13,265 bases of DNA from Oscillospiraceae bacterium (lineage in GTDB: Bacteria; Bacillota; Clostridia; Oscillospirales; Ruminococcaceae): positions 1 to 13,265 of the forward strand of contig JAFSHJ010000283.1 in NCBI GenBank assembly GCA_017440425.1. The letters are read 5' to 3'. Within the stretch, counting starts at the first letter, position 1. The number at the start of each line of letters is the position of its first letter. Of this stretch, positions 1 to 6,577 are shown one piece after another. The notes under the pieces are model-generated. The model worked only from the letters and a program-made list of their open reading frames with translations. It searched no databases and had not been told where the DNA came from. Both the position numbers and the translations under genes were made by a program.

Positions 1-376
1 AAATTATGCCGAAAACAGCAAGAAAAATGCCGATGGAAACGGCATAGACAAAGCCGGTGGTCGCCATAATTTCGGCATCCTTGTAGTCCCTTCTGCCGAA
101 TGCACGGGAGATATAGTTGCCGGAGCCGTGTCCGAAGAAAAAGCCGAATGCCTGAATAATGGACATCAACGGCAGCACAACGCCAACTGCGGCAACCATG
201 CTGTCGTTTTCCAGCTGGCGCACAAACAGCGTATCCACCAGGTTATAAAAGGTGGTTATCAGCATACTTATTATAGTGGGCACAGCCAGTTTGCAAACCA
301 GTCTTTCCACGGGTTGGGTGGTCATTTGTATAAATTTTTCGTCGCTTGCGTTGCGGTTTCTCTGTTTTTCGGCCAT
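1..376 (-). CDS. MATE family efflux transporter, N-terminal part (runs off left edge)
   Basis: The reverse strand encodes about 125 residues that begin MAEKQRNRNASDEKFIQ and continue through the MATE N-terminal signature: a short cytoplasmic tail, then 'PVERLVCKLAVPTIISML', 'TTFYNLVDTLFV' and 'GHGSGNYISRAFGRRD'. MATE proteins export cationic drugs or metabolites across the cytoplasmic membrane, using a Na+ or H+ gradient. Two hydrophobic segments fall in the visible part, at about residues 30-50 and 65-85, and a third begins at the window edge; about 12 would be expected in the full protein of roughly 450 residues. Start 376 is preferred over the in-frame ATG at 382 because a GAGAG ribosome site lies just upstream of 382, too close for that codon. 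A well-formed promoter lies 37 bp upstream. Substrate cannot be told from this fragment. Confidence 0.88.
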   Translation of the reverse strand, partial: MAEKQRNRNASDEKFIQMTTQPVERLVCKLAVPTIISMLITTFYNLVDTLFVRQLENDSMVAAVGVVLPLMSIIQAFGFFFGHGSGNYISRAFGRRDYKDAEIMATTGFVYAVSIGIFLAVFGII

Positions 377-412
377 TAACATCTCTCAAATCTGATAAGT
401 ATTATTTAGTAA

Positions 413-441
413 ATTTTATAACTAATAGATATTTTTGTCAA
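413..441 (-). promoter_or_regulatory. Promoter for the MATE transporter gene
   Basis: On the minus strand, TTGACA (441-436) is followed after exactly 17 bp by TAAAAT (418-413). This is a near-consensus housekeeping sigma promoter. Transcription would start near 406, giving a leader of about 30 nt before the ATG at 376. It is back-to-back with the aspS promoter and has the same two hexamers and spacing. Confidence 0.75.
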
Positions 442-510
442 GTGCAGATGGGAAGGTTGTTGACAATGATGTAAAAAAGGAAAAAATTTGAAAACAGAAA
501 AAATGTGCTA

Positions 511-539
511 TTGACATTGAAGTGCCAATGTTGTAAAAT
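511..539 (+). promoter_or_regulatory. Promoter of the aspS-gatCAB operon
   Basis: TTGACA at 511-516 and TAAAAT at 534-539 are separated by 17 bp, a strong housekeeping promoter. The predicted start, near 546, is just before the T-box leader. Strong constitutive initiation fits control by attenuation downstream. The stretch between the two divergent promoters (442-510) shows no other clear element. Confidence 0.8.
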
Positions 540-545
540 AATTAA

Positions 546-790
546 GTAAGCTATGATGGAGAGGGTATTGCGAGTGCTTCATTTGCAGAGAGCCGTCGGT
601 TGGTGAAAAGGCGGCATTGAACCTTGTGAGAAGAACACTCCGGAGCTTGCGGAAGAAAGCCTTTGGGTGATTAGAACCGCACGTTGCATCGCGTTAAGAT
701 GAATAGAGGTGGGCTGTTTAACACAGTCAATTTGGGTGGTATCGCGGAAGTTGTCTTTCGTCCCATGTTGGGGGCGGAGGGCATTTTTTA
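546..790 (+). promoter_or_regulatory. T-box riboswitch leader, asparagine-specific by its specifier
   Basis: The leader has the ordered T-box landmarks: the AGAGAG element near 577-582, the GGTTGGTG distal-loop motif near 598-605, the specifier region with the following CCGGAGC at 640-646, and the T-box sequence GGGTGGTATCGCGG at 734-747, followed by a terminator. By the usual pattern (codon, then ACNCN-GGAG), the specifier is AAC at 634-636, an Asn codon; no GAC or GAU lies in that slot. A GAA (Glu) codon overlaps it one base upstream at 633-635. Uncharged tRNA-Asn would pair there and with the TGGT bulge (737-740), favouring the antiterminator. The variable bulge base is U, which pairs best with A73 and only by wobble with G73. 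The reading was done by eye, without a covariance model. Confidence 0.9.
754..789 (+). terminator. T-box intrinsic terminator before aspS
   Basis: An 11-bp stem with some G-U pairs (754-764 with 771-781) and a 6-nt loop is followed by a T run at 784-789. Its 5' arm contains the CGTCCC that in T-boxes also pairs with the GGG of the T-box sequence, so terminator and antiterminator exclude each other. This is the attenuation decision point for the operon. Confidence 0.85.
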
Positions 791-877
791 TTGCAAAAAA
801 GATGCCGAAGTTCCCGGCAACAGCCGCAAAAAAGGCTGAACAAAACGATAAATTTTAAGAAATTCGGAGGAGAGCTT

Positions 878-2608
878 ATGCTGAGAACACACAACTGCAA
901 CGAACTTAATTTTGACAATATCGGACAGAGAGTAACTCTGACCGGTTGGGTAGACACCATCCGAGACCACGGCGGCGTTTTGTTTGTGGATCTCCGTGAC
1001 CACTACGGCGTGACCCAAATCGTATTCAACGACGACAGCCTGCTTAACGGCATCACCAAGGAATATGTAATTCTGGTTGAGGGCAACGTCACCGAAAGAG
1101 ACCCCGAGACCGTCAACCCGAAGATCGATACAGGCAAGATCGAAGTCCGTGCCGATAAACTTGAGGTGCTTGGTCCCTGCAAGCTGAATCTTCCCTTTGA
1201 GATCGATGCTTCCACACAGACAAGAGAAGACGTAAGACTTAAATATCGCTATCTCGACCTGAGAAACAGAAAAATTCACGATAACATCGTTCTGCGCTCC
1301 AAGATACTCAGCTACCTCAGAAGCCAGATGGAGGAGATGGGATTCCTTGAGATCCAGACCCCTATCCTCACCGCTTCTTCCCCCGAGGGCGCAAGAGACT
1401 ATCTCGTACCCAGCAGAAAGCACAAAGGCAAGTTCTATGCGCTGCCTCAGGCACCCCAGCAGTTCAAACAGCTGCTCATGACCTCCGGCTTTGACAGATA
1501 CTTCCAGATCGCTCCCTGCTTCCGTGACGAGGATGCACGTCAGGACCGTTCTCCCGGCGAATTCTATCAGCTGGACTTTGAGATGGCTTTTGCAACACAG
1601 GAAGATGTATTTGAGGTTGCTGAAAAGGTTGTATACAACACCTTCACAAAATTCTCCGGAAAGCCGGTTTCCAAACCTCCCTTCAAGCGCATCACCTTTG
1701 CAGATTCCATGCTGAAATACGGTTCCGATAAGCCCGATCTCCGCAACCCGCTTATCATTCAGGATCTCACCGATTTCTTTGCAACCATCGATTTCCCCCT
1801 CTTCAAGGGCAAACCCGTACGCGGAATCGTTGCCAACTGCGCAGGCAGATCCAAGAAATTCTTCGAGGATTCCCTCAAGTTTGCACTCAGCATCGGCATG
1901 AAGGGCCTCGGTTACCTCACTCTCTCCGGTGACGAATATAAGGGCCCCATCGCCAAGTTCCTCACCCCCGAGAAGAAGGAAGAGCTCACCAATCTTGTGG
2001 GCATTAAAGAGGGCGAGACCGTGTTCTTCATCTGCGATGCAATCTCTGTTGTAAATCGCCTCGCAGGCGAGATCAGAACATGGCTGGGCGAGACCCTGGA
2101 TGTTATCAACAAGGATACCTATGAGTTCTGCTTCATCGTTGATTTCCCCATGTACGAGAGAAATGCAGAAACCAACAAGATAGATTTCACCCACAACCCG
2201 TTCTCCATGCCTCAGGGCGGAATGGATGCACTTCTTAACAAAGATCCTCTGGAGATCTTCGCATATCAGTACGATATCGTCTGCAACGGCGTAGAGCTCT
2301 CCTCCGGTGCTGTTCGAAACCATAACCCGGATATCATGAAGAAGGCATTTGAGATCGCAGGCTACGGTGAAGAAGACGTCAAGGCTAAATTCGGCGCTCT
2401 CTACACTGCATTCTCCTTCGGTGCACCTCCCCATGCAGGTATGGCTCCCGGTGTTGACAGAATGATCATGCTCATCGCAGGCGAAGAGACCATCCGTGAC
2501 GTTATCGCATTCCCCCTCAACGGCAATGCTCAGGACGTTATGATGGGCGCTCCCGGCGGAGTTACCGAGCAGCAGCTCAGAGAGGTCCATATTAAAGTAA
2601 GAGACTGA
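878..2608 (+). CDS. aspS: Aspartyl-tRNA synthetase, probably non-discriminating (Asp/Asn)
   Basis: Class II synthetase of 576 residues that charges Asp onto tRNA-Asp and, as inferred here, also onto tRNA-Asn. An N-terminal OB-fold anticodon-binding domain (about 1-105) is followed by the catalytic core with 'SPEGARDYLVPSR' (168-180), motif 2 'FRDEDARQDRSPGEFYQLD' (215-233), the bacterial GAD insertion (about 285-410) and motif 3 'GMAPGVDRMIML' (521-532). Motif 2 carries the SPGEF form, one residue longer than E. coli's RQPEF and, from memory, like the alphaproteobacterial type. Residue 31 is His (RDHGG) where E. coli has Leu; His here is linked to relaxed tRNA specificity in Pseudomonas. The second such position (Gly82 there) aligns with Glu77, so specificity is not settled by residues alone. 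ATG 878 has GGAGGAG upstream; in-frame codons back to 791 lie in the leader and are not used. First gene of the operon, 16 bp before gatC. Confidence 0.96.
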   Translation: MLRTHNCNELNFDNIGQRVTLTGWVDTIRDHGGVLFVDLRDHYGVTQIVFNDDSLLNGITKEYVILVEGNVTERDPETVNPKIDTGKIEVRADKLEVLGPCKLNLPFEIDASTQTREDVRLKYRYLDLRNRKIHDNIVLRSKILSYLRSQMEEMGFLEIQTPILTASSPEGARDYLVPSRKHKGKFYALPQAPQQFKQLLMTSGFDRYFQIAPCFRDEDARQDRSPGEFYQLDFEMAFATQEDVFEVAEKVVYNTFTKFSGKPVSKPPFKRITFADSMLKYGSDKPDLRNPLIIQDLTDFFATIDFPLFKGKPVRGIVANCAGRSKKFFEDSLKFALSIGMKGLGYLTLSGDEYKGPIAKFLTPEKKEELTNLVGIKEGETVFFICDAISVVNRLAGEIRTWLGETLDVINKDTYEFCFIVDFPMYERNAETNKIDFTHNPFSMPQGGMDALLNKDPLEIFAYQYDIVCNGVELSSGAVRNHNPDIMKKAFEIAGYGEEDVKAKFGALYTAFSFGAPPHAGMAPGVDRMIMLIAGEETIRDVIAFPLNGNAQDVMMGAPGGVTEQQLREVHIKVRD

Positions 2609-2624
2609 GAAAGGAGCTTGAATT

Positions 2625-2906
2625 ATGACAAAAGATTCTTTGCAGAAACTTGAAAAACTGTATCAGCTTTGCCTCACAGAAGAGGAAAAAGAGGGCGTTA
2701 TCGCATTCTTTGCAAAGCAGGATGACGAGTTTGCGGCTCTTGAAAATATCGATACCGCCAACGTGGAGAGAATGGTGCACGTAATGCCCATCCTCACAGT
2801 TGTGCGCGAAGATGTGGAGAAGAAGCTGTTCACACGTGAAGAGCTTCAGCGCAATGCTCCGGAGACGATGGATGGCTATTGGCAAGTTCCCCGTCTTGTG
2901 GAGTGA
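2625..2906 (+). CDS. gatC: Asp-tRNA(Asn)/Glu-tRNA(Gln) amidotransferase subunit C
   Basis: A 93-residue protein of normal GatC length. GatC is a small structural subunit that wraps GatA and GatB together and helps GatA fold. The family pattern is visible: N-terminal helices rich in Leu/Glu, 'ENIDTANVERMVHVMPI' (family: VDTEGVEPTAHVLP), 'VREDVEKKLFTREEL' and the C-terminal 'NAPETMDGYWQVPRLVE'. The start has an AAGGAG site at 2611-2616. It follows aspS by 16 bp and precedes gatA by about 60 bp. Unlike gatA, nothing in gatC looks degenerate, so the surfaces that hold the complex together are probably still under selection. Confidence 0.93.
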   Translation: MTKDSLQKLEKLYQLCLTEEEKEGVIAFFAKQDDEFAALENIDTANVERMVHVMPILTVVREDVEKKLFTREELQRNAPETMDGYWQVPRLVE

Positions 2907-2907
2907 G

Positions 2908-2956
2908 CTGAGGATATAAACTCAGTTTCAAATATTCGTGTTAAGATTATTTGAAA
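2908..2956 (+). other. Two abutting hairpins between gatC and gatA
   Basis: CTGAG (2908-2912) can pair with CTCAG (2921-2925). Directly after it TTTCAAATA (2926-2934) pairs with TATTTGAAA (2948-2956), a perfect 9-bp stem with a 13-nt loop. The 3' arm of the second stem takes in the first A residues of the gatA ribosome site (AAAGGA, 2954-2959). There is no T run, so it is not a terminator. It could modulate gatA translation or be an RNA-processing site. Confidence 0.5.
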
Positions 2957-2968
2957 GGATGAATGGTT

Positions 2969-4174
2969 ATGAAATTGTATGTTAGTCAGAGCAGCGCTGC
3001 CGCAGGCTGTGTCGCTGTGGACGATATGATATTGACAACAGACCAGCCTACTGCTGCCGGCTCCAAAATGCTGGATGGCTATATGAGCCTTTTCGGTGCA
3101 GAGGTCGTGGAAAAAATTAAAGCCGCAGGCTATGAAGTAGGCGGCAAGGTAAACGTAGGCGAGTTCTCCATCGATATGCTGGGCGAGACCTCCTTCTACG
3201 GCGAGTGCGCAGACGAAAGCGGCAAGCTGGCAGGCGCAGTTGCAGAGGTCGTTAAGGCTGACGGTGTCAAAGCCTGCCTCACACTTGATGTAAACGGTAT
3301 GCCCAGAAGAGCAGCCGCCATCGCAAAAACTGTCTTCCTCAAGCCCACCTACGGCACCGTTTCCAGATACGGCACAATCCCCGTGGCTTGCTCCGGCGAG
3401 ACTGTTGGCGTTATGGCAAACACCACCGCAAATCTGAGAGACGTGCTTGAAGCTGTCATCGGTCATGATGACAAGGACGGCACCAGCCTCTCCGATGAAA
3501 AGTGCGCTCTCCTCAAAAGAGACAGCGACTTTAAAGCAGTTAAGAAGATAGCCGTTATCAAGGCTATGACAGATAAAGTTGACGGTGCAGTTGCCGCTGA
3601 CATCGATGCATTTAAGGCTGTTGCCGAGAAGAACGGCATTGAGGTTTGCGAGATAGACGGCAGCGAGCTGCTTGCCGCAAAAGCCGCCTGGAACGTGCTT
3701 ATGTCTGCAGAGCTCTGCAACAACGTCTCCCGCTACGACGGCGTAAAATACGGCTACCGCACACCCAACTACACCAACATTGACGAGCTCTACACCAACA
3801 GCCGCACCGAGGCTTTCGGAATGCTGCTGAAGAGCGCTATCCTCTACGGATCCCAGTCCCTGCTCTACACAGAGAAGAACAGAGGCGCATATGATAAATC
3901 CCTCAGAGTCCGCAGAGTTGTTTACGATTATATGGCAAAGCTGTTTGAAGAGTATGATGCGCTGCTTATGCCCGTCTGCTCCAAAGCGGCTTACACCAAG
4001 GCAGATACCGACAGCAACGTCACCCTCTCCTTTGAGGAAAACGTCTACACAGCACCCGCTTCCATCACAGGTCTTCCCGCAGTTGTTGTGAACGGTGTAC
4101 AGCTTGTGGGTAAGGCTTTCTCCGACAGCGCATTGCTGGCTGTTGCAGAGATCTGCGAAAAGGAGGGCAAATAA
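2969..4174 (+). CDS. gatA: GatA-like amidotransferase subunit A lacking the amidase catalytic triad
   Basis: This sits in the gatA slot and is clearly homologous: 'SKMLDGYMSLFGAEVVEKIKA' (32-52), 'FLKPTYGTVSRYG' (123-135), 'RYDGVKYGYR' in the middle and 'ITGLPAVVV' near the C-terminus. GatA normally hydrolyses glutamine and passes ammonia to GatB. Here the AVKDN motif reads AVDDM, with Asp18 for the catalytic Lys. The GGSSGGSA loop (cis-Ser) is replaced around 78-91 by residues including ADESGKLAGAV. The GSDTGGS segment (Ser nucleophile) is replaced by LTLDVNGMPRR (104-114). About 60-70 N-terminal residues are also absent: 401 residues against about 485. There is no frameshift, since homology runs on both sides in one frame and codon use matches gatB. 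Start 2969 is chosen over 2963 because AGGA at 2956-2959 is 9 nt away rather than 3. Probably structural or ammonia-source-altered rather than a glutaminase; the family call is sure, the function is not. Confidence 0.85.
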   Translation: MKLYVSQSSAAAGCVAVDDMILTTDQPTAAGSKMLDGYMSLFGAEVVEKIKAAGYEVGGKVNVGEFSIDMLGETSFYGECADESGKLAGAVAEVVKADGVKACLTLDVNGMPRRAAAIAKTVFLKPTYGTVSRYGTIPVACSGETVGVMANTTANLRDVLEAVIGHDDKDGTSLSDEKCALLKRDSDFKAVKKIAVIKAMTDKVDGAVAADIDAFKAVAEKNGIEVCEIDGSELLAAKAAWNVLMSAELCNNVSRYDGVKYGYRTPNYTNIDELYTNSRTEAFGMLLKSAILYGSQSLLYTEKNRGAYDKSLRVRRVVYDYMAKLFEEYDALLMPVCSKAAYTKADTDSNVTLSFEENVYTAPASITGLPAVVVNGVQLVGKAFSDSALLAVAEICEKEGK

Positions 4175-4176
4175 TT

Positions 4177-5613
4177 ATGAGATACGAAACGGTCATAGGT
4201 CTGGAAGTTCACATCGAGCTTGCCACCGAATCCAAAATTTTCTGCTCCTGCTCCGCTAAATTCGGCGGCGAGCAGAACGACCACGTTTGCCCCGCTTGCT
4301 GCGGAATGCCCGGAATGCTCCCCATCGTCAACAAGCACGTTGTGGATCTCGGTATGGCAGCAGGTATGATGCTCAACTGCGACATCAACCGTGTAACCAC
4401 ATTCGATAAAAAGAGCTACTATTATCCCGATCTGCCCTGCTCCTATCAGACCACCCAGTGGTTTGCTCCCGTCAGCGTAAACGGCAGAGTGGATATCGAG
4501 ACCTCCAAGGGCAAAAAGAGCATCCGCATCAAGCAGATCCACATGGAAGAGGATGCAGGAAAGCTTGTCCACGACGATTGGACCAACACATCCCTTGTTG
4601 ACTTCAACAGAACCAGCGTTCCCCTCATTGAGATCGTCAGCCAGCCTGACCTCTCCAGCGCAGAGGAAGTTATCGCATATCTTGAGCGCCTCAGATCTTT
4701 GCTCCGCTTTGCAAAGGTATCCGAGTGCAGAATGGAACAGGGCTCTATGCGCTGCGATGTTAACCTTTCGGTACGTCCCGAAGGCAGCGACGTTCTCGGT
4801 GTAAGAACCGAGATGAAGAACATGAACTCCCTCTCCGCCATTGCACGTGCCATCGAATATGAGACCGCACGTCACATCGATGCCATTGAAAACGGCACAG
4901 AGGAGCTGGTTCAGGAGACCCGCCGCTGGGATGACACCAAGGGTGCAAGCTTTGCAATGAGAAACAAGGAGACAGCGGGCGACTACCGCTATTTCCCCGA
5001 TCCCAACGTAATGCCCATCGTCATTGATGACGAGTGGTTCAACACCGTTAAATCCAATCTTCCCGAGTTCCCCGAGGTCAAGAAAGCACGTTACATCGAC
5101 GAGCTTGGTCTTGCCGAGGGCGATGCAGAGCACCTCATCCAGAGCCGTGCCTTCTGCGATTGCTTCGAGGGCGCATATGAAGTTTGCGGCAACGCAAAAG
5201 AGGCTGCAAACTGGCTCATCTTCGATTGCTCCAAGATCCTCAACCAGAAACAGCAGACCGTTGATCAGCTGAACATCAGCGGCAAAGCTCTCGGTGAGCT
5301 TATCAAGCTTGTTTTGGATGAAAAGGTCAGCCGTGCAAACGCCAAGAAGATCCTCAGCGCAATGTTTGAGGAGGAGCTCGATCCCGCAGAATATGCCAAG
5401 GCAAACGGCTTCATCGTCTCCAACGATACCGGCGCAATGGAGTCTGTTATTGCAGCAGTCATCGCTGCAGATCCCAAGTCTGTCAACGACTACAAGAACG
5501 GCAAAGAGAAGGCTCTCATGGCTCTCTTCGGCAAGTGCATGAAGGAGCTGAAGGGCAACTGCAACCCGCAGGTACTCCGTGAAATGCTTCTCAAAAGCAT
5601 TGAAAATGCGTAA
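4177..5613 (+). CDS. gatB: Asp-tRNA(Asn)/Glu-tRNA(Gln) amidotransferase subunit B
   Basis: Full-length GatB of 478 residues. GatB phosphorylates the side-chain carboxylate of Asp-tRNA(Asn) or Glu-tRNA(Gln) with ATP and adds ammonia. The cradle domain starts 'YETVIGLEVHIEL' with Glu10 and His12. A CxC...CxxC zinc site is at Cys23, Cys25, Cys38 and Cys41. 'HMEEDAGKLVH' carries Glu124/Glu125, 'VPLIEIVSQPD' and 'DYRYFPDPN' follow, and the C-terminal helical/YqeY-like tRNA-binding region (about 330-478) is intact. Unusual: the usual YPDLPKGYQ reads YPDLPCSYQ, so residue 88 is Cys where S. aureus has Lys88, which I recall lining the ammonia channel. The gene begins 2 nt after the gatA stop, and its AGGAGGG site lies inside the gatA end, implying tight translational coupling. 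Confidence 0.95.
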   Translation: MRYETVIGLEVHIELATESKIFCSCSAKFGGEQNDHVCPACCGMPGMLPIVNKHVVDLGMAAGMMLNCDINRVTTFDKKSYYYPDLPCSYQTTQWFAPVSVNGRVDIETSKGKKSIRIKQIHMEEDAGKLVHDDWTNTSLVDFNRTSVPLIEIVSQPDLSSAEEVIAYLERLRSLLRFAKVSECRMEQGSMRCDVNLSVRPEGSDVLGVRTEMKNMNSLSAIARAIEYETARHIDAIENGTEELVQETRRWDDTKGASFAMRNKETAGDYRYFPDPNVMPIVIDDEWFNTVKSNLPEFPEVKKARYIDELGLAEGDAEHLIQSRAFCDCFEGAYEVCGNAKEAANWLIFDCSKILNQKQQTVDQLNISGKALGELIKLVLDEKVSRANAKKILSAMFEEELDPAEYAKANGFIVSNDTGAMESVIAAVIAADPKSVNDYKNGKEKALMALFGKCMKELKGNCNPQVLREMLLKSIENA

Positions 5614-5623
5614 CTAAACATTT

Positions 5624-5660
5624 AACAGTCACAACAAAAGTCTTTGTTGTGACTGTTTTT
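5624..5660 (+). terminator. Intrinsic terminator of the aspS-gatCAB operon
   Basis: A perfect 15-bp stem (5624-5638 with 5643-5657) and a 4-nt loop run straight into a T tract. It lies 10 bp after the gatB stop and ends the operon. Confidence 0.93.
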
Positions 5661-5687
5661 GCATAATTTAATGCTGTGTGATATGAT
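5659..5687 (+). promoter_or_regulatory. Putative promoter for the GrpB-family gene
   Basis: TTGCAT (5659-5664) and TATGAT (5682-5687) are 17 bp apart, a fair housekeeping match. The -35 overlaps the T tract of the gatB terminator. The GrpB-family start codon is 44 bp beyond the -10. Confidence 0.5.
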
Positions 5688-5730
5688 GGAAATAAGAGAG
5701 TGCTAAATAAGAATTTGGCGAGGTGAAAAA

Positions 5731-6246
5731 ATGCGCACGGGGAAGGTCGTTGTAATGCCATACGATGCAGCTTGGCGTTCAGCTTTTGAAAAAATAAAAG
5801 GTGAAATTGAAGAAGCGATCGGCAATTTGATCATAGGCATTGAACACGTCGGAAGCACCTCTGTCGAAGGAATGTCTGCCAAGCCTTGCATTGATATTGA
5901 TGTAATTATTAAGGATCACTCGGCATTTGCTGCGGTGGTTGAGGGTTTGAAAGCAATCGGCTATATCCACGAGGGCGACCTCGGCATCAAGGACAGAGAG
6001 GCATTCAAATATAGGGATAAGCCACATTTGATGATGCATCATTTGTATGTATGTCCGAAATACTCGGAAGAACTGCGCCGCCATATTACCTTCAGAGATT
6101 TTCTTCGAAGCAATCCAAAAGCGGTTAGAAAATACAGCTTGATAAAAGAAAAAGCCGCCGAGCTGTTTCCAAACGATATAGACGGATATATAGAGTATAA
6201 ATCACCGTGCATTGAAGAGATGTATAAAGAATGCGGTTTGAAATAA
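5731..6246 (+). CDS. GrpB family (UPF0157) nucleotidyltransferase-like protein
   Basis: A 171-residue protein with the GrpB/UPF0157 pattern: 'VMPYDAAWRSAFEKIK' at the N-terminus, 'GIEHVGSTSVEGMSAKPCID' (about 36-55) containing the GS and D-x-D elements of the nucleotidyltransferase superfamily (IDIDV), 'HHLYVCPKYSEELRRH' and 'FRDFLRSNPKAVRKYS'. The biochemical role of most members is unknown; some are fused to dephospho-CoA kinase or annotated as GNAT/NTase helpers. It is soluble, with no signal peptide or membrane segment. A GAGGTG ribosome site lies 6 nt before the ATG. The zinc-ribbon gene follows 34 bp later on the same strand with no terminator between, so the two may be co-transcribed. 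Confidence 0.88.
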   Translation: MRTGKVVVMPYDAAWRSAFEKIKGEIEEAIGNLIIGIEHVGSTSVEGMSAKPCIDIDVIIKDHSAFAAVVEGLKAIGYIHEGDLGIKDREAFKYRDKPHLMMHHLYVCPKYSEELRRHITFRDFLRSNPKAVRKYSLIKEKAAELFPNDIDGYIEYKSPCIEEMYKECGLK

Positions 6247-6280
6247 ATTGAGGTTATCAAATAGTTAGAGGGAAAATGAC

Positions 6281-6571
6281 ATGGAAAACAACATTTCTTG
6301 TTTGCGCTGCGGCAAAAAGATGAACCATATCGGAACGGAGAAATTGCAGCTGGGTCAGACCGGCTGGATACTTGGCGACCTGCCCAATTTGCTGGCAGGG
6401 GCAATGGAGGTTGATATTTTCAGCTGTCCAAACTGCAGAAAACTGGAGTTCTTCGTGGCAGATAGCGAAGAAGAGGACGCATTGCCGCAGAAAAAATGTC
6501 CCAACTGCGGAAAAATGCACGATTTCGATTATCCCAAATGCCCCTTCTGCAAACACAATTACAACCAATAA
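6281..6571 (+). CDS. Small zinc-ribbon protein of unknown function
   Basis: A 96-residue protein with four CxxC knuckles (CLRC near 6-9, CPNC near 49-52, CPNC near 73-76, CPFC near 87-90), so two zinc ribbons can be built. Between the first two lies an uncharged loop with 'GQTGWILGDLPNLLAG', a wording I recognise from small Firmicutes proteins without known function. The segment after the second knuckle is acidic (DSEEEDA). No signal peptide or membrane helix is seen, so it is probably cytoplasmic; nucleic-acid or protein binding is a guess from the zinc ribbons. An AGAGGGA ribosome site precedes the ATG by 7 nt. It follows the GrpB-family gene by 34 bp. Confidence 0.8.
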   Translation: MENNISCLRCGKKMNHIGTEKLQLGQTGWILGDLPNLLAGAMEVDIFSCPNCRKLEFFVADSEEEDALPQKKCPNCGKMHDFDYPKCPFCKHNYNQ

Positions 6572-6577
6572 AACTGT

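Noticed and set aside
630..640. Asp (GAC/GAU) specifier in the T-box
   Set aside because: No Asp codon lies in the specifier slot; AAC is in register with the conserved ACNCN-GGAG.
791..877. Upstream extension of aspS to 791
   Set aside because: These codons lie just after the T-box terminator, have no ribosome site and do not look like AspRS. ATG 878 has GGAGGAG and matches the family start.
788..2590. 600-residue open frame on the minus strand across aspS
   Set aside because: It is antisense to a full-length, unmistakable AspRS, has no family resemblance, and arises from the codon bias of the aspS strand.
2907..4174. gatA as a frameshifted or mis-sequenced normal gatA
   Set aside because: Homology continues in one frame on both sides of the altered motifs. 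All three catalytic positions differ in separate places, and the 60-bp gap upstream cannot hold the missing N-terminus.
4045..5133. 362-residue minus-strand open frame across the gatA end and gatB
   Set aside because: It is antisense to GatB, which is conserved throughout; no ribosome site or homology was seen.
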